DNA of 64,000 nt from an uncultured Sphingomonadaceae bacterium (GCA_947501695.1 CANMWO010000001.1:434001-498000); one strand, 5' to 3'. Positions 51,366 through 61,520 are shown, counted from the first letter of the stretch. Notes: a model not told the origin generated them from the letters alone. Program-made: numbers and translations.

Positions 51366-52049
51366 TTAAGCGTAGCTGACGGTTGTTTTTGTTTTGGTTT
51401 GTCGACGCCGGTTGGATCTCAGAGCGCCGCCTACGGCACCAAAACCAAATATCATAAACGCCCAAGTCGCTGGTTCAGGCACTGCGCCCATATTACCAAT
51501 TGTCAGGTTATCAATACCAAATGACCCTGACGAATTTGTCTCGCCATCAGGACCAAAGGCAATAGAACTTATCAGTAGATCCGATGTTAAGCCGAAGAAC
51601 TCCAAAGCAAAAACCTGGCTAAGTGCAAGATCATATAGTTGGGTGCTTCCATCACCAAAAGTTACCAATGCGTCGTAATTTCTGAGTGGTTCTGCGTTGA
51701 AGAAATCAAAGCCTACTCCGAACACGCCGTCGCTGTTGCCAATCGATGTCGTGTCGAAGAACAGGTTAAAGCTCCCACTGCAGCCTGCACAATATAATTG
51801 ATTGCCACTGGCATCGAATACAATATTACTATTGGGAGAACCGGTTGTTTCATATCGGGTTTCGCCCAATACGGCAGACATGGCTGCATCGTCCTGAAAG
51901 AAAACATACCCTGCGTTTTCGTAGTCATCAACGACAGATGTGCCTAGTGCGCCATTAAAGTTTGTCGCATCGGTATAGACAGTGGTCGCAGCATTTACTG
52001 GAGCGACCAGCATGAAGGCTGAAGAGGTAAGCAGAAGAAATTTTTTCAT
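51366..52049 (-). CDS. PEPxxWA-CTERM sorting-domain exported protein
   Basis: A 227-residue exported protein. Signal peptide MKKFLLLTSSAFMLVAPVNA, a beta-rich middle domain with a CAGC pair, and a C-terminal sorting tail with VPEPATWAFMIFGFGAVGGAL and an RRR end. Such tails are recognised by the exosortase system and direct the protein to the envelope or exopolysaccharide. Function of the middle part is unknown. The tail is almost identical to that of the next gene. No exosortase gene is in this window. Confidence 0.85.
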   Translation of the reverse strand: MKKFLLLTSSAFMLVAPVNAATTVYTDATNFNGALGTSVVDDYENAGYVFFQDDAAMSAVLGETRYETTGSPNSNIVFDASGNQLYCAGCSGSFNLFFDTTSIGNSDGVFGVGFDFFNAEPLRNYDALVTFGDGSTQLYDLALSQVFALEFFGLTSDLLISSIAFGPDGETNSSGSFGIDNLTIGNMGAVPEPATWAFMIFGFGAVGGALRSNRRRQTKTKTTVSYA

Positions 52050-52163
52050 TGTCCTAATTCCTGTTGGTTTCCCCATGCTTCAATACAAATGAAACAGAGG
52101 TTTTTGTGCGATCCCCAATATCCCAAAAGTGAACATTGGGATGGGAGCATCTCATATACAAGA

Positions 52164-52193
52164 GCACCTCGCTGGCTTGCTCCAGCGACGTGC
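52164..52193 (-). repeat. Hairpin after the second PEPxxWA-CTERM gene
   Basis: GCACCTCGCTGG and CCAGCGACGTGC pair over 12 bases with one mismatch. It is the counterpart of the hairpin at 51313-51342 but lacks a good T-run, so termination may be weaker. Confidence 0.5.
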
Positions 52194-52216
52194 AGAGCTA
52201 CACTCACGGGTCGCAA

Positions 52217-52912
52217 TTAAGCGCAGCTTACAGTTGTTTTCGTTTTGATTTGACGACGCCGGTTGGATCTCAGAGCGCCGCCTACAGCGCCAAAGCCAAA
52301 TATCATAAACGCCCAAGTCGCTGGTTCAGGCACTGCGCCTCCGACGGAACTAAAGGTGGTGACAAGACCGGTTCCACTTACGCTTCCGGTTTCTCCACCG
52401 AAATAGCGGTCAACAACGGGAGAATTTGTGACATCGCGAAAATAGAAAGCGTTCCCATCAGCGAGCGCATTGGATAGGTTTATTTGCATGATCAAATTGC
52501 CATCCAAGGGATTGTAGTTAAATCCCGGGCCGTTGAAAGACAACACGCTCGGCGCCGCGCCACCTATCGAAAAACTGCCAAAATTGGACAATGAAGCGCC
52601 TAAATTGTCTGCTGCAGTTGTGGAAAGGCCGCCAATAGCCATTGGTGACAGGTAAAATGAGATATCCAGATCAACTGTTGCCAGTGTGTCTCCTCTGTCC
52701 AAGTCAAAGCTAACCGTGTCAATAGCCGTCATGCCGGCAAAGGCGGTTGCCGAATATAGCTGCTGGTAAGTGGTTATTCCCGTTACAACCGGTGTCGAAA
52801 AAGGTATTAAATTTCCGACAGTTGGCGAACCGACAGTTGTCGCGGCCTCGGCCGATATTGATAGTGATAGTGATAAACCTGTCGCTGCTAGAGCGAAAAC
52901 TAGTTTCTTCAT
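52217..52912 (-). CDS. PEPxxWA-CTERM sorting-domain exported protein
   Basis: A 231-residue exported protein. Signal peptide MKKLVFALAATGLSLSLSISAEA, a beta-rich middle region (VSFDLDRGDTLATVDLDISFYL) and the sorting tail VPEPATWAFMIFGFGAVGGAL with a final RRR cluster. AGGAGAATAAA precedes the ATG at 52912. The middle domain differs from that of the downstream neighbour, but the last 35 residues and the DNA past the stop are nearly the same. Confidence 0.85.
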   Translation of the reverse strand: MKKLVFALAATGLSLSLSISAEAATTVGSPTVGNLIPFSTPVVTGITTYQQLYSATAFAGMTAIDTVSFDLDRGDTLATVDLDISFYLSPMAIGGLSTTAADNLGASLSNFGSFSIGGAAPSVLSFNGPGFNYNPLDGNLIMQINLSNALADGNAFYFRDVTNSPVVDRYFGGETGSVSGTGLVTTFSSVGGAVPEPATWAFMIFGFGAVGGALRSNRRRQIKTKTTVSCA

Positions 52913-53022
52913 TTTATTCTCCTGTTTGATAACTGCAATTGCGGCCGAGTGCAGAAAATTGCGCTTTAGTTTTGCGAACCGAAAGTGATTTTCAAGCAAA
53001 CCAGCGTCACATTGGACCTGCT

Positions 53023-53892
53023 TTAGTAACTAATGGTGACGCGGTAGCTTGCCCCTTGATCGGTCAATCGAACGACCCGGAATCCTGCACGGCTGAAATT
53101 CCGATTGGTGCGCAATAAGGCTCTTTGGATTTGCGGCCGTGCGGCAATCATTGCATTTTTGACACTGCTAACCAGTCCGTTCGCAATGTCCGATTTAACT
53201 TTGTCAGATATGGTCTTACAAGACCGTCTGGCTAGATTGCATAGCCTGTTGTCCAAGCTAACATCCGCTTGGAAATTGGCTTTAGGGTCGCCGTATGACA
53301 GGCGACCGTTCCGCACCGTCAATGGCGCCCAAACCCGCAAAGTCGCATTGTTAATTTGTGCATTCCGATTTAGATCAAGGCGACACTCTTCCCAGCGCCT
53401 TCTTATGACTCCGCGGCGAGTAACACAGCGGCCTTGCACCTCGGCACCATCGCTCTCAAAATTCAGTTGAAAAATAATGTCGCCGCCGCGCGTCGGAGCA
53501 AGCGAAGTCCTTATAGCGGAGCTATTGAAACTGGAGACGTAAAATCTCAAATGGCGGCCACCGGCATTGTTTATAGTGAAGCTTTGTTCAGGCACGTCGA
53601 AGCGTCTAATTATCTCTGTATTTTGTCTAACACGGACCGAAACATAGCTGTCTTGCTGTAAAAATGACCCGCCATTCCTAGCGCCAAGATTGTCAACGCG
53701 AATGCTTGTGTTTGCTAAGGCCTGATTCAACGTGTTTTGAATTGCCGATTTCTGAATTGTGAACGTCTCGAGGCGGGCTTGCGCATTCGCTGTGCTTGTT
53801 TGCAGGCAGGAGAGAGCAATACAGCCGACCAGAAAAGACTTTCCAATCCGTTTAATATTTCCAATTTGGCTTCTCTGGACCAAGCTCAACAT
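53023..53892 (-). CDS. Hypothetical exported protein
   Basis: A 289-residue protein, not recognised. It has a signal peptide (FLVGCIALSCLQTSTANA), then a beta-rich region with paired cysteines (GRCVTRRGVIRRRWEEC; NRLCNLARRSC) that may form disulfides, and a basic C-terminal part with a long amphipathic helix (DKVKSDIANGLVSSVKNAMIAARPQIQRALLR). Probably periplasmic. It lies upstream of the PEP-CTERM pair in the same orientation, but about 110 bases separate them. Confidence 0.65.
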   Translation of the reverse strand: MLSLVQRSQIGNIKRIGKSFLVGCIALSCLQTSTANAQARLETFTIQKSAIQNTLNQALANTSIRVDNLGARNGGSFLQQDSYVSVRVRQNTEIIRRFDVPEQSFTINNAGGRHLRFYVSSFNSSAIRTSLAPTRGGDIIFQLNFESDGAEVQGRCVTRRGVIRRRWEECRLDLNRNAQINNATLRVWAPLTVRNGRLSYGDPKANFQADVSLDNRLCNLARRSCKTISDKVKSDIANGLVSSVKNAMIAARPQIQRALLRTNRNFSRAGFRVVRLTDQGASYRVTISY

Positions 53893-54048
53893 TTTCTATA
53901 TCCCTATTAAGTTCTGATCCTGCCTATAAAAAAATATTGAGTCTTTCTTCGGGGAAGCCACCCAATTTTTGATAATTCTACACCTATTTTTGAGTTGCCT
54001 TTCCCCGATAATTGATATGATAAACATATACCGGAGTTAGCGCGTTCG

Positions 54049-56685
54049 ATGTTATTTGAGAGAGATGATGAGCTTGCGCACCTTTTGGATCTAGCCAGAG
54101 ATATGACGCGATCGAACGGCCAACTTGTGACGATTAGCGGTGAGGCAGGCATTGGTAAATCTAGTCTGTTAAGAGCATTTACCCAGCAGATTGACGAGAA
54201 AAATGATTGTGTATGGGGGATGTGTGACGCGCTTTTCACGCCGCGTCCGTTGGGGCCTTTGCATGATATTCTAGAAATGTTGCCCGATCTGGAAACAGAC
54301 CGGCGACTGGAAGCCGGTGTCGAGCTTTTTCCTAGATTATTATCCTATTTTTCAAACCTTTCTGCTCCTATGGTTCTGATCATTGAAGATGTCCACTGGG
54401 CCGACAATGGCACATTGGATTTTATTCGGTTCCTCGGGCGCAGGATTACGTTGTGCCCGGTGCTTTTCATCATAACTTACCGGGATGATGAATTGGGTCG
54501 AGATCATCCATTGACCAGAATATTGGGGGATCTACCCAACGATCAGTTGCACCGCATTGGCTTGAAGCCACTTTCGATGGAATCGGTTAAGCAAATGGCG
54601 AGCGGTGACGTGGATCCGACAAGCTTGATGCAAATTACCGGCGGCAATCCATTTTTTGTTTCCGAGATATTGGCCGATGGTTCCGATAAGAGCCGGCGCG
54701 TTCCAGAGTCTGTCCAGGATGCGGTAAACAGCCGCTTGTCGCGCTTGGACGAAGCGCACCGGTTAATGTTAGAGAAGCTAAGCATAATCGCCGTTCCGAT
54801 TGATCCTGAACTGCATTGCAGTGAAATTGAAAATAGCGAGCGCTGGATTGCAGCATCGTTGAGTGTAGGTATTCTGCAAGAAGAGTCTGATGGCAAGTTG
54901 CGCTTTCGGCATGAATTGGCAAGGCGAGCCACAGCGTCCCGTTTCTCTTCCATTGAGCTGCGTAGCCTGCACAAAAGGCATCTTGATATCTTGATGGTAT
55001 CCCCCGAGAAATACAGTTTTGCTGAGCTTATGCATCATGCAAAAGGCGCCGCAGATGCCACGGCAATAATGCGCTATGCACCCGCTGCAGCAGAAAATGC
55101 CGCTCGGCTTGGGGCGCACAGAGAGGCCGCCGGTTATCTGGAAGCTGCGCTTCAATATATTGATATAGCCGACACCCAGGAAGCAGCAGAAATCTACGAA
55201 GCATGGGCATATGAATCCAGCATTTCAAACCAAATTGATGATCGCGTTTTGGAGGCTACACGACACGCTCTTACCCTGTGGCGTGCGATCGGCCGTAGCG
55301 ACAAAATAGCGGAAAATTTGCGATCATTGTCGCGACTTCATTGGTACCGCGGTGAGTCAGCACAAGCCAATCGGTATCTTGATGAAGCGGTCAAGTTGTT
55401 CGAGCGATTGCAGGATGACGGTAAATTGGCCCTTGCCTATTCTATGCGATCACAAATGATGATGCTGAATAGCCATATGGAAGAAGCAATTTCTTGGGGC
55501 GAGCGCGCATTGACAAAGGCAGGTGAAACAGAAGCCTCTGACGTGCGGGTTCATGCTCTCAACAACATTGGTACTGCAAAATTGTTTCTTGGAGACAAGA
55601 CAGGGATTGATGATCTGCAACAGAGCCTGTCCTTGGCCATTTCCAAAAACCTGCATGAGGATGCAGCGCGGGTTTATACCAACTTGTCGGAATATGCTGT
55701 GGATATCCGAGATTTGGAATTGGCGGAAAAAACAATCGCAGATGGTGTCGCCTTTGACACCAAACATGATTTGGATTCTTGGACCTATTATCTGCTCGGC
55801 CGTAAAGTCCAATTGCGACTGGAACAGGGGCGATTGGAAGAAGCTGTTTCGATCGCTCAAGAGGTTATTGAGACGGAAGGGCAGACGCTTTTGATGCGTC
55901 TACCAGCACGGATAATGTTGGCGCGCGCGCAGCTGCGCTTAGCCGATAAAGAAGCGATCAAAACACTCGAGCAGGCCCGGCATGACGCGCTGGAAACAGG
56001 AGAAGTCCAATATCAAATACCCATTTTATTGGGATTTCTGGAGAAAGCTTGGCTGTCTGGTGCCGCTGCTGTTGTCGATGACGCAATGTTTGCTCTTGGC
56101 AAAATTGATATAGAACGCTTCAGCGTCTGGACTAAAGGAGAATATGCTTTTTGGGCCAAATTGCTGAACCGTCCAACAGGCTTGTCCTCAAACAAACCAC
56201 TTACTTCTTTTGATGATGCCGTTGAAGGACATTATGAGAAAGCTGGCGATAAATTTGCCGACGCAGGCGCCAATTATCTTGCTAATATTTGCTATGGATT
56301 GAGCGCAAAACCGTCCCTTGTTTCTCAAGCACTCACAAGCTTACGGGAACAAAAGGCAGATGCGGCCGTCGCGCGGTTGATTGATGCGGCAGAAACAAGA
56401 GGCATTGGACGAGACAGGTTAAAAATTCCGCGTGGTCCTTACAATGCCTCACGCCAAAATTCGTTGGGGTTGACGGCCAAAGAGCAAGTCGTTCTGAAGC
56501 TGCTTGGTGAAGGCCTGAGCAATGGAGAAATTGCTGAAAACCTTTCCAGATCGCCAAGAACAATTGAGCATCACGTTTCTTCTATTCTGCAAAAGATGAA
56601 CGTTGAAAATCGAATGGCAGCCGTGCTCAAATTGAAGGATGAGCCCGGGCACTTAGGCATAAGCAAAAGGCACGATGGAAATTAA
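54049..56685 (+). CDS. Large ATP-binding LuxR (LAL/MalT-type) transcriptional regulator
   Basis: An 878-residue regulator. N-terminal STAND/AAA ATPase with Walker A GEAGIGKS (31-38) and Walker B VLIIEDVHWAD near residue 108; a long helical TPR-like middle (about 350-780; HALNNIGTAKLFLGDK, EAAEIYEAWAYESS); and a C-terminal LuxR helix-turn-helix (LTAKEQVVLKLLGEGLSNGEIAENLSRSPRTIEHHVSSILQKMNV). It is expected to sense a small molecule and activate nearby genes, perhaps the carrier at 57113 or the CoA-transferase set; this is inference from position. GGAG precedes the ATG. Confidence 0.88.
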   Translation: MLFERDDELAHLLDLARDMTRSNGQLVTISGEAGIGKSSLLRAFTQQIDEKNDCVWGMCDALFTPRPLGPLHDILEMLPDLETDRRLEAGVELFPRLLSYFSNLSAPMVLIIEDVHWADNGTLDFIRFLGRRITLCPVLFIITYRDDELGRDHPLTRILGDLPNDQLHRIGLKPLSMESVKQMASGDVDPTSLMQITGGNPFFVSEILADGSDKSRRVPESVQDAVNSRLSRLDEAHRLMLEKLSIIAVPIDPELHCSEIENSERWIAASLSVGILQEESDGKLRFRHELARRATASRFSSIELRSLHKRHLDILMVSPEKYSFAELMHHAKGAADATAIMRYAPAAAENAARLGAHREAAGYLEAALQYIDIADTQEAAEIYEAWAYESSISNQIDDRVLEATRHALTLWRAIGRSDKIAENLRSLSRLHWYRGESAQANRYLDEAVKLFERLQDDGKLALAYSMRSQMMMLNSHMEEAISWGERALTKAGETEASDVRVHALNNIGTAKLFLGDKTGIDDLQQSLSLAISKNLHEDAARVYTNLSEYAVDIRDLELAEKTIADGVAFDTKHDLDSWTYYLLGRKVQLRLEQGRLEEAVSIAQEVIETEGQTLLMRLPARIMLARAQLRLADKEAIKTLEQARHDALETGEVQYQIPILLGFLEKAWLSGAAAVVDDAMFALGKIDIERFSVWTKGEYAFWAKLLNRPTGLSSNKPLTSFDDAVEGHYEKAGDKFADAGANYLANICYGLSAKPSLVSQALTSLREQKADAAVARLIDAAETRGIGRDRLKIPRGPYNASRQNSLGLTAKEQVVLKLLGEGLSNGEIAENLSRSPRTIEHHVSSILQKMNVENRMAAVLKLKDEPGHLGISKRHDGN

Positions 56686-56818
56686 CGGTCAGAAGCATCG
56701 CAATGCATATGAAGTCCGGCGTGAATATTTGATCGAACGAAATTCAGGTCAATGGCAGCGGGCTGCTTGAACAAGCTCAAATATTGCGAAACTTCAACCA
56801 AAGCGATCAATTGGCTTC

Positions 56819-56844
56819 TGTCCGCTATATCCCGAAAGCGGACA
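56819..56844. repeat. Inverted repeat, copy A of a local family
   Basis: TGTCCGCT (56819-56826) and AGCGGACA (56837-56844) are perfect complements around ATATCCCGAA. The core CCGAAAGCGGACATT recurs at 61881 or nearby (copy B), and variants occur at 58558 and 62674. It lies in the 400-base gap between the LAL regulator and the carrier, which otherwise holds nothing recognisable. Confidence 0.6.
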
Positions 56845-57112
56845 TTAGCGTTAATCGGCAAGCTTGATTTTTTGTTAATATCGGATGCTTGCTGATTTCG
56901 GAGGCGGCCTTAAACATTGGCTCCTGAAAACGGACCGAACAACTATTGTTACCCGCATTCATGTCATTCTGAATAACCGCACAGCAGATACCTTTGAGTT
57001 TGCAAGCGTTTCACGATCGACATTCTCGCAATGTAACTATTCTAACATCGCGAAACGGGCGATTGGCTGTTTTGGGGATACTTATTCTGCCTTTAGAATG
57101 ATTGGACAAGCT

Positions 57113-58462
57113 ATGGATCAACCACTTGGCGTTGGGAAGCAAGCAAGTTACGGCTTGGGGCAGATAGCTGGTCAAATATTTAGAGATGTACCGTCTCTAT
57201 TGCTTCTGTTTTTTCTGACAAATGTCGAGGGCATAGAACCGGTATTTGCAGGTATTGCGATTTTCTTTCCAAAACTTCTCGTGGGCATTGGTAGTGATAT
57301 CGTTATGGGATCCCTGTCCAGCAGGCTCAAAGCCAAATTTCCGATGTCGCGCTGGCTGTTAACCGGAGCATTTCTAGCACCGATACCATTGATATTGCTG
57401 TTTAGCGTTCCGGATATCGCGTGGCAGATGAAGCTTATCTATGTCGCGTTTATATTTTCTCTGTACATGTCGATCTATTCCAGTTTTTCAGTACCCTATC
57501 TTGCACTGGTCGCGTCTTTAACCCGAACGCCTGAAGAGCGGACAAAATTAATGGCTTGGCGTTTGGCGTTTACCGGATTGGGGTTGCTCATTGCGGCCGG
57601 AGCTGCGCCCGCTTTTGTGGCTCAGCGTGGTGGAGGAGGGCCAGCCTATATCGAAATGGCTGTGGTGCTTTCGATTATTTGTTCGGGTTCCTTGCTGATT
57701 GCTTATCTCGGCACATATAAGGTTGCTAATGCAAACACCGCACAGAGTTCGGTTGAATCATCTTCGGATATGATGGAGCCGCATGAACTGAACAGACTGT
57801 CTGCGGCGGCTATTTATTCTGCTATCAAAGATCAACGCTTTTCCAAATTATTCATTGCCAACATCCTTCAATTGACTGGCGGCGGGATGAACTATGCAGC
57901 AATATTATATTTCATAACCTACAATATGCAGCGCGCCGATGCCCTATCTATCATTGGTATCATCATGTTTGCCATTGTCTTGGGTATCATTCTGTCCCAA
58001 CCGGTTTGGGTTGCGATAGCCAAGCGTGTCGGAAAACGGAAAACCTATATAGCCGCTTCAGCCTTGCATATCACTGCAACCATGCTCTGGATCGGATGGC
58101 CCACTGCACCGTTTGAAATAATATGCATTTGGGCCTTCCTCGCCGGTGTCGGAAATTCAGGGTGGACTATGCTGGGTTTTTCAATGGTAGCAGATCTGGA
58201 AGCCGAGGAGAAAAATGGCATATTCTCTTCGCTCTGGGTGGCAGCGGACAAGGTTGGCTTTGCTTTGGGAGGAACCTTGCTGATAGGAATAACACTCTCT
58301 GCAGTCGGCTTCGACTCTACCAAAGCGGCAACCGGACTTCCGCAGAGCGATATGGCCATCCAAGGCATTATGCTTGCTTTTGGTCTTTTTCCGTCAACGT
58401 TATATCTGATTTCTGTAATATTAATGGCTGGTTGGAAGCATCGCGCAGAAGAGTCTGCTTGA
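57113..58462 (+). CDS. MFS carrier of the GPH (glycoside-pentoside-hexuronide) type
   Basis: A 449-residue inner-membrane carrier with twelve predicted helices and the GPH/MelB pattern: LGVGKQASYGLGQIAGQIF at the N-terminus, DIVMGSLSSRLKAKFPMSRW in the first loop and FSVPYLALVASLTRTPEERTKLMAWR. Cation symport of a sugar-like or other organic substrate is the family role; in sphingomonads such carriers also accompany catabolic genes for other compounds. The ATG at 57113 begins just before the first helix; an ATG at 57098 is possible, while the frame's longer extension to 56885 lacks support. Confidence 0.82.
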   Translation: MDQPLGVGKQASYGLGQIAGQIFRDVPSLLLLFFLTNVEGIEPVFAGIAIFFPKLLVGIGSDIVMGSLSSRLKAKFPMSRWLLTGAFLAPIPLILLFSVPDIAWQMKLIYVAFIFSLYMSIYSSFSVPYLALVASLTRTPEERTKLMAWRLAFTGLGLLIAAGAAPAFVAQRGGGGPAYIEMAVVLSIICSGSLLIAYLGTYKVANANTAQSSVESSSDMMEPHELNRLSAAAIYSAIKDQRFSKLFIANILQLTGGGMNYAAILYFITYNMQRADALSIIGIIMFAIVLGIILSQPVWVAIAKRVGKRKTYIAASALHITATMLWIGWPTAPFEIICIWAFLAGVGNSGWTMLGFSMVADLEAEEKNGIFSSLWVAADKVGFALGGTLLIGITLSAVGFDSTKAATGLPQSDMAIQGIMLAFGLFPSTLYLISVILMAGWKHRAEESA

Positions 58463-58557
58463 CGGAGGAAAGCCCAAAGTCACTTCCAACAATGCAACAA
58501 AATACGCTCGGGCATGGCTCAGTCGTTTGACCAAAGCTATATTTTGACGAATATTCC

Positions 58558-58583
58558 CGTCCGCTTTTGCGCCTAAAGCGGGC
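58558..58583. repeat. Inverted repeat, copy C of the local family (diverged)
   Basis: CCGCTTT (58561-58567) and AAAGCGG (58575-58581) pair around a 7-base loop, preceded by GT as in copy A. It lies between the convergent carrier and thiolase genes and could also aid termination. Confidence 0.45.
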
Positions 58584-58691
58584 CTTGGCTATCTTTGGTG
58601 TCGTGTCGCGGATAGGCAATATTGTCGACAGGCGATCGCGGCGCGAGCGTTAGGAGCATAGTAGCGCAGTTTTTGAAGCGGCTGGAAGCGC

Positions 58692-60209
58692 TCACACAAG
58701 CACGGCATGGTTGCGCTTGTCGCTTGTTGTGACTTTCACTTTCATACCAATTAAATCTGTATCTTCCGGCGCATCGGCCAGCAAACCAATGCTGGGCAGG
58801 CCATTTTCATCCTCCATCCAGAGGCTTGCTGCACCTTTACTTTTCTTGCCATAAGGCATGGCATAGCTTTTGATCACCGCATTACCGTCAAAATAATGCT
58901 CCGGCTTCACGTGTGCCGGACGCGCAATCTTATTGGGTATCGCAACGCGGTCTGGTGACCATCCACCGGCCACTGGCTGCGCAGCATAAATACCCACCGA
59001 TTCTTTATTGATAACCCCGCCATTGGCTGAGATCATCCCCGGCTTGCTGCCATCCTTGCGTAGCGCCTGTGCCAGCGCGACAATTGCATGGGTGCTATAG
59101 CTGTTTCCCGGTCCGCCGAAAAAGCTAAGGCCGCCTGTAAGCGTATATGTGGAGAGCGGGCGATCAGGATTGCCAAGCGCATCCATAGCCAGCGAAACAG
59201 CAACCGGAAAGCAGCTGTAAATATCTATCGGGCCGATATCTGACACATTAAGTTCAGCCAGCTCCAGCGCCTTGGGAAAGGCCCACTCCATCGCAGGTGA
59301 TATCGATAAATCGGCCTGCTCGCTGATTAGGGGCACACTGGCATCCGCCCCGCTATGCAGATAAATCAGTTTATCCTCGGCAATCCCAAGTTCCATCGCA
59401 TGTCCGGCGGTTGTCATAATCACAGCCGCCCCAAGCTCCACGGCATCCTGCGCCACCATCCATCGCCGATAGGGATCGTTCAGCCGGTAATTGCCATGAT
59501 CGTCCTCCAGCAGTTCCTCCACCGTCCAGTTACGAGCATATTGGGCATGATCGCGGGTTAAAGAAACGCCCGCGAAAGCCGCCCAAAGTTCTGCCATATC
59601 CCTGGCATGGCTGGCGCAATCAATACCGAGCCGCGAACGCCTGGCATTTTCGACAATACCATAACACATTGGCATGCTGATCAAGCCTTGACGCCATTCA
59701 TACGGGGTCAACATAGGATCATTGGTCTGCAAATCGGTAAATTCACGATCCGATGTCTGGTTCCAATCCAATGCATGGCCGCTTCGCCGGGCGCGTTTCA
59801 CCGTTCCGATATTCTCGGCACTGGCGACAATAACCGCCTTATATTCGCCGTCGTGCAGCTGCTTTGCCAATTGATTGATATGCTTTTGTGGACTGTTTCC
59901 GCCAACATCACCGTAAAGCAAAGTTGCGGGATTAAGTCCCGAAGCACAGGCAATCGCATCGGGGTGATTGTCCGGCGATCCATATTCATGGGTTAAACCA
60001 CTGTCGACAAAGAGACGCGTAGAAAGCAGGCAATCAATCGAGTCTGCCAGCTTGGCGCCGGCGCCGCTATCTGTCAGCGCTGCTGCAATTGCCGCTGATG
60101 CCAAATCGACAGTCGAGGGCCACTCAATAGCCTGATCGCGTTTCAGCGAGCCGCCACTGGCCTCTCCCACACCAACAAGCACTGGCGCCTTTGGATCCAC
60201 AACAGCCAT
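58692..60209 (-). CDS. Thiolase-like acetyl-CoA acetyltransferase family protein
   Basis: A 505-residue protein of the thiolase-like (SCP-x type) group with an additional C-terminal domain. Visible features are APVLVGVGEASGG at the N-terminus, IDIYSCFPVAVSLAMDALG, the GGLSFFGGPGNSYSTHAIVALAQ segment and the glycine-rich SANGGVINKESVGIYA near residue 400. Members act in CoA-ester metabolism, often degrading steroid or branched side chains, but many are uncharacterised. AAGGATG precedes the ATG at 60209; a longer frame to 60266 exists. Divergent from the CoA-transferase gene, 90 bases apart. Confidence 0.83.
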   Translation of the reverse strand: MAVVDPKAPVLVGVGEASGGSLKRDQAIEWPSTVDLASAAIAAALTDSGAGAKLADSIDCLLSTRLFVDSGLTHEYGSPDNHPDAIACASGLNPATLLYGDVGGNSPQKHINQLAKQLHDGEYKAVIVASAENIGTVKRARRSGHALDWNQTSDREFTDLQTNDPMLTPYEWRQGLISMPMCYGIVENARRSRLGIDCASHARDMAELWAAFAGVSLTRDHAQYARNWTVEELLEDDHGNYRLNDPYRRWMVAQDAVELGAAVIMTTAGHAMELGIAEDKLIYLHSGADASVPLISEQADLSISPAMEWAFPKALELAELNVSDIGPIDIYSCFPVAVSLAMDALGNPDRPLSTYTLTGGLSFFGGPGNSYSTHAIVALAQALRKDGSKPGMISANGGVINKESVGIYAAQPVAGGWSPDRVAIPNKIARPAHVKPEHYFDGNAVIKSYAMPYGKKSKGAASLWMEDENGLPSIGLLADAPEDTDLIGMKVKVTTSDKRNHAVLV

Positions 60210-60299
60210 AAAACATCCTTCAAATAAACAGTTCATCAATCGATTAAAACTGATAACAGACATCAAATTTGTTGCACCTAATAATTTGAGGGTTTTTCT

Positions 60300-61505
60300 A
60301 TGAGTGGCTGGCCAGAACTAAAATGGGACGTGGAACCGACAGGACCTTTGAAGGGCTTGAAAATATTGGACATGTCCACGGTCGTTCTTGGCCCCTTCGC
60401 GACTTTGAATTTTGCCGATATGGGCGCAGAAGTCATCAAGGTTGAAAATGACAGCGGCAAATTTCCCGGCGACATGATGCGTCATGCCGGCGACAGTCCA
60501 ACCGGTGATCTCGGCCCGATTTTCACATCGCTCAACCGCAACAAGAAATCGATCACCCTCAATGCCAAGGACGAAGCCGACAAGGCGGTGATTGTCGAGC
60601 TGCTGAAACATGCCGATGTGTTTTTCCACAATGTCCGGCTCGCCGGGATGGAACGGCTCGGTCTCGACTATGAAGCGGTGAAGGCGATTAATCCCGGTAT
60701 TGTCTATGTTCATTGTGCGGGCTTTGGCCAAGGCGGTGATTATTCGCACCGGCAGGCCTATGATGATCTGATCCAATGTTCATCCGGCTTTGCATCTCTG
60801 TTTGAAATGCGCGGCGACAGCGGACGGCCGCTGTATATGCCGTCACTGGTAGCAGATAAAACTATCGGCCTGTTCGCGGTCAATGCGACGCTCGCGGCCA
60901 TGTATCACAAGGAAAAAACCGGCGAGGGTCAGTTTGTTCAGGTGCCGATGTTCGAAGCCTTTACCTGGTTCAACATGGTCGAAAATCTATGGGGCGAAAC
61001 CTTCATTCCCGGCAATGGCAAGCTCGCCTATACGCGTTCTATAAACCCTAATCGCAAGCCCTATCCGACCAAAGACGGCTATATCGGCCTCGTCCCCTAT
61101 AGCGACGGGCAATGGGAAACTTTCTTTGAACTGGGCGGCAAGCCGGGCGTCTTTGATGAGCCGCGCTTTGCTACCTATTCAGAGCGCACCAAGAATATAA
61201 CCGCGCTCTATGCCCTGATCGAGGAAATCGCCTCGACCAAGACGACCGACGAATGGCTGGAACTGCTCGACGAGAACAACATCCCGGCCATGCGCTATAA
61301 TCAGATGACCGATGTGCTCGAAGATCCGCATCTTCAGCAAGTCGGTTTTTGGAACGAGCGCGAGGGCGAGAAGATCGGCAAATATCGCTCAATCAAACAT
61401 CCCGTCCACTATTCCGCCAGTCCGGCAAATGTTTATGCCGACCCACCAACACTGGGCGCGGATAATGACGAGATCAGGAACGCAGTCGGATTGCCGAAAA
61501 AGTAG
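60300..61505 (+). CDS. CaiB/BaiF-type class III CoA-transferase
   Basis: A 401-residue cytosolic enzyme that transfers CoA between carboxylic acids. It has LKGLKILDMSTVVLGPFATLNFADMGAEVIKVE at the N-terminus, SLNRNKKSITLNAKDEADKAV, the catalytic-Asp region YDDLIQCSSGFASL (Asp near residue 159) and the GEGQFVQVPMFEA motif. Acid substrate unknown. Downstream by 15 bases is a DUF1330 gene; upstream and divergent is the thiolase-like gene, so a CoA-ester catabolic route is likely. The sequence here is visibly more GC-rich than in the flagellar and 41-45 kb regions. Confidence 0.9.
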   Translation: MSGWPELKWDVEPTGPLKGLKILDMSTVVLGPFATLNFADMGAEVIKVENDSGKFPGDMMRHAGDSPTGDLGPIFTSLNRNKKSITLNAKDEADKAVIVELLKHADVFFHNVRLAGMERLGLDYEAVKAINPGIVYVHCAGFGQGGDYSHRQAYDDLIQCSSGFASLFEMRGDSGRPLYMPSLVADKTIGLFAVNATLAAMYHKEKTGEGQFVQVPMFEAFTWFNMVENLWGETFIPGNGKLAYTRSINPNRKPYPTKDGYIGLVPYSDGQWETFFELGGKPGVFDEPRFATYSERTKNITALYALIEEIASTKTTDEWLELLDENNIPAMRYNQMTDVLEDPHLQQVGFWNEREGEKIGKYRSIKHPVHYSASPANVYADPPTLGADNDEIRNAVGLPKK

Positions 61506-61520
61506 ATTGAGGTAGTAGAT

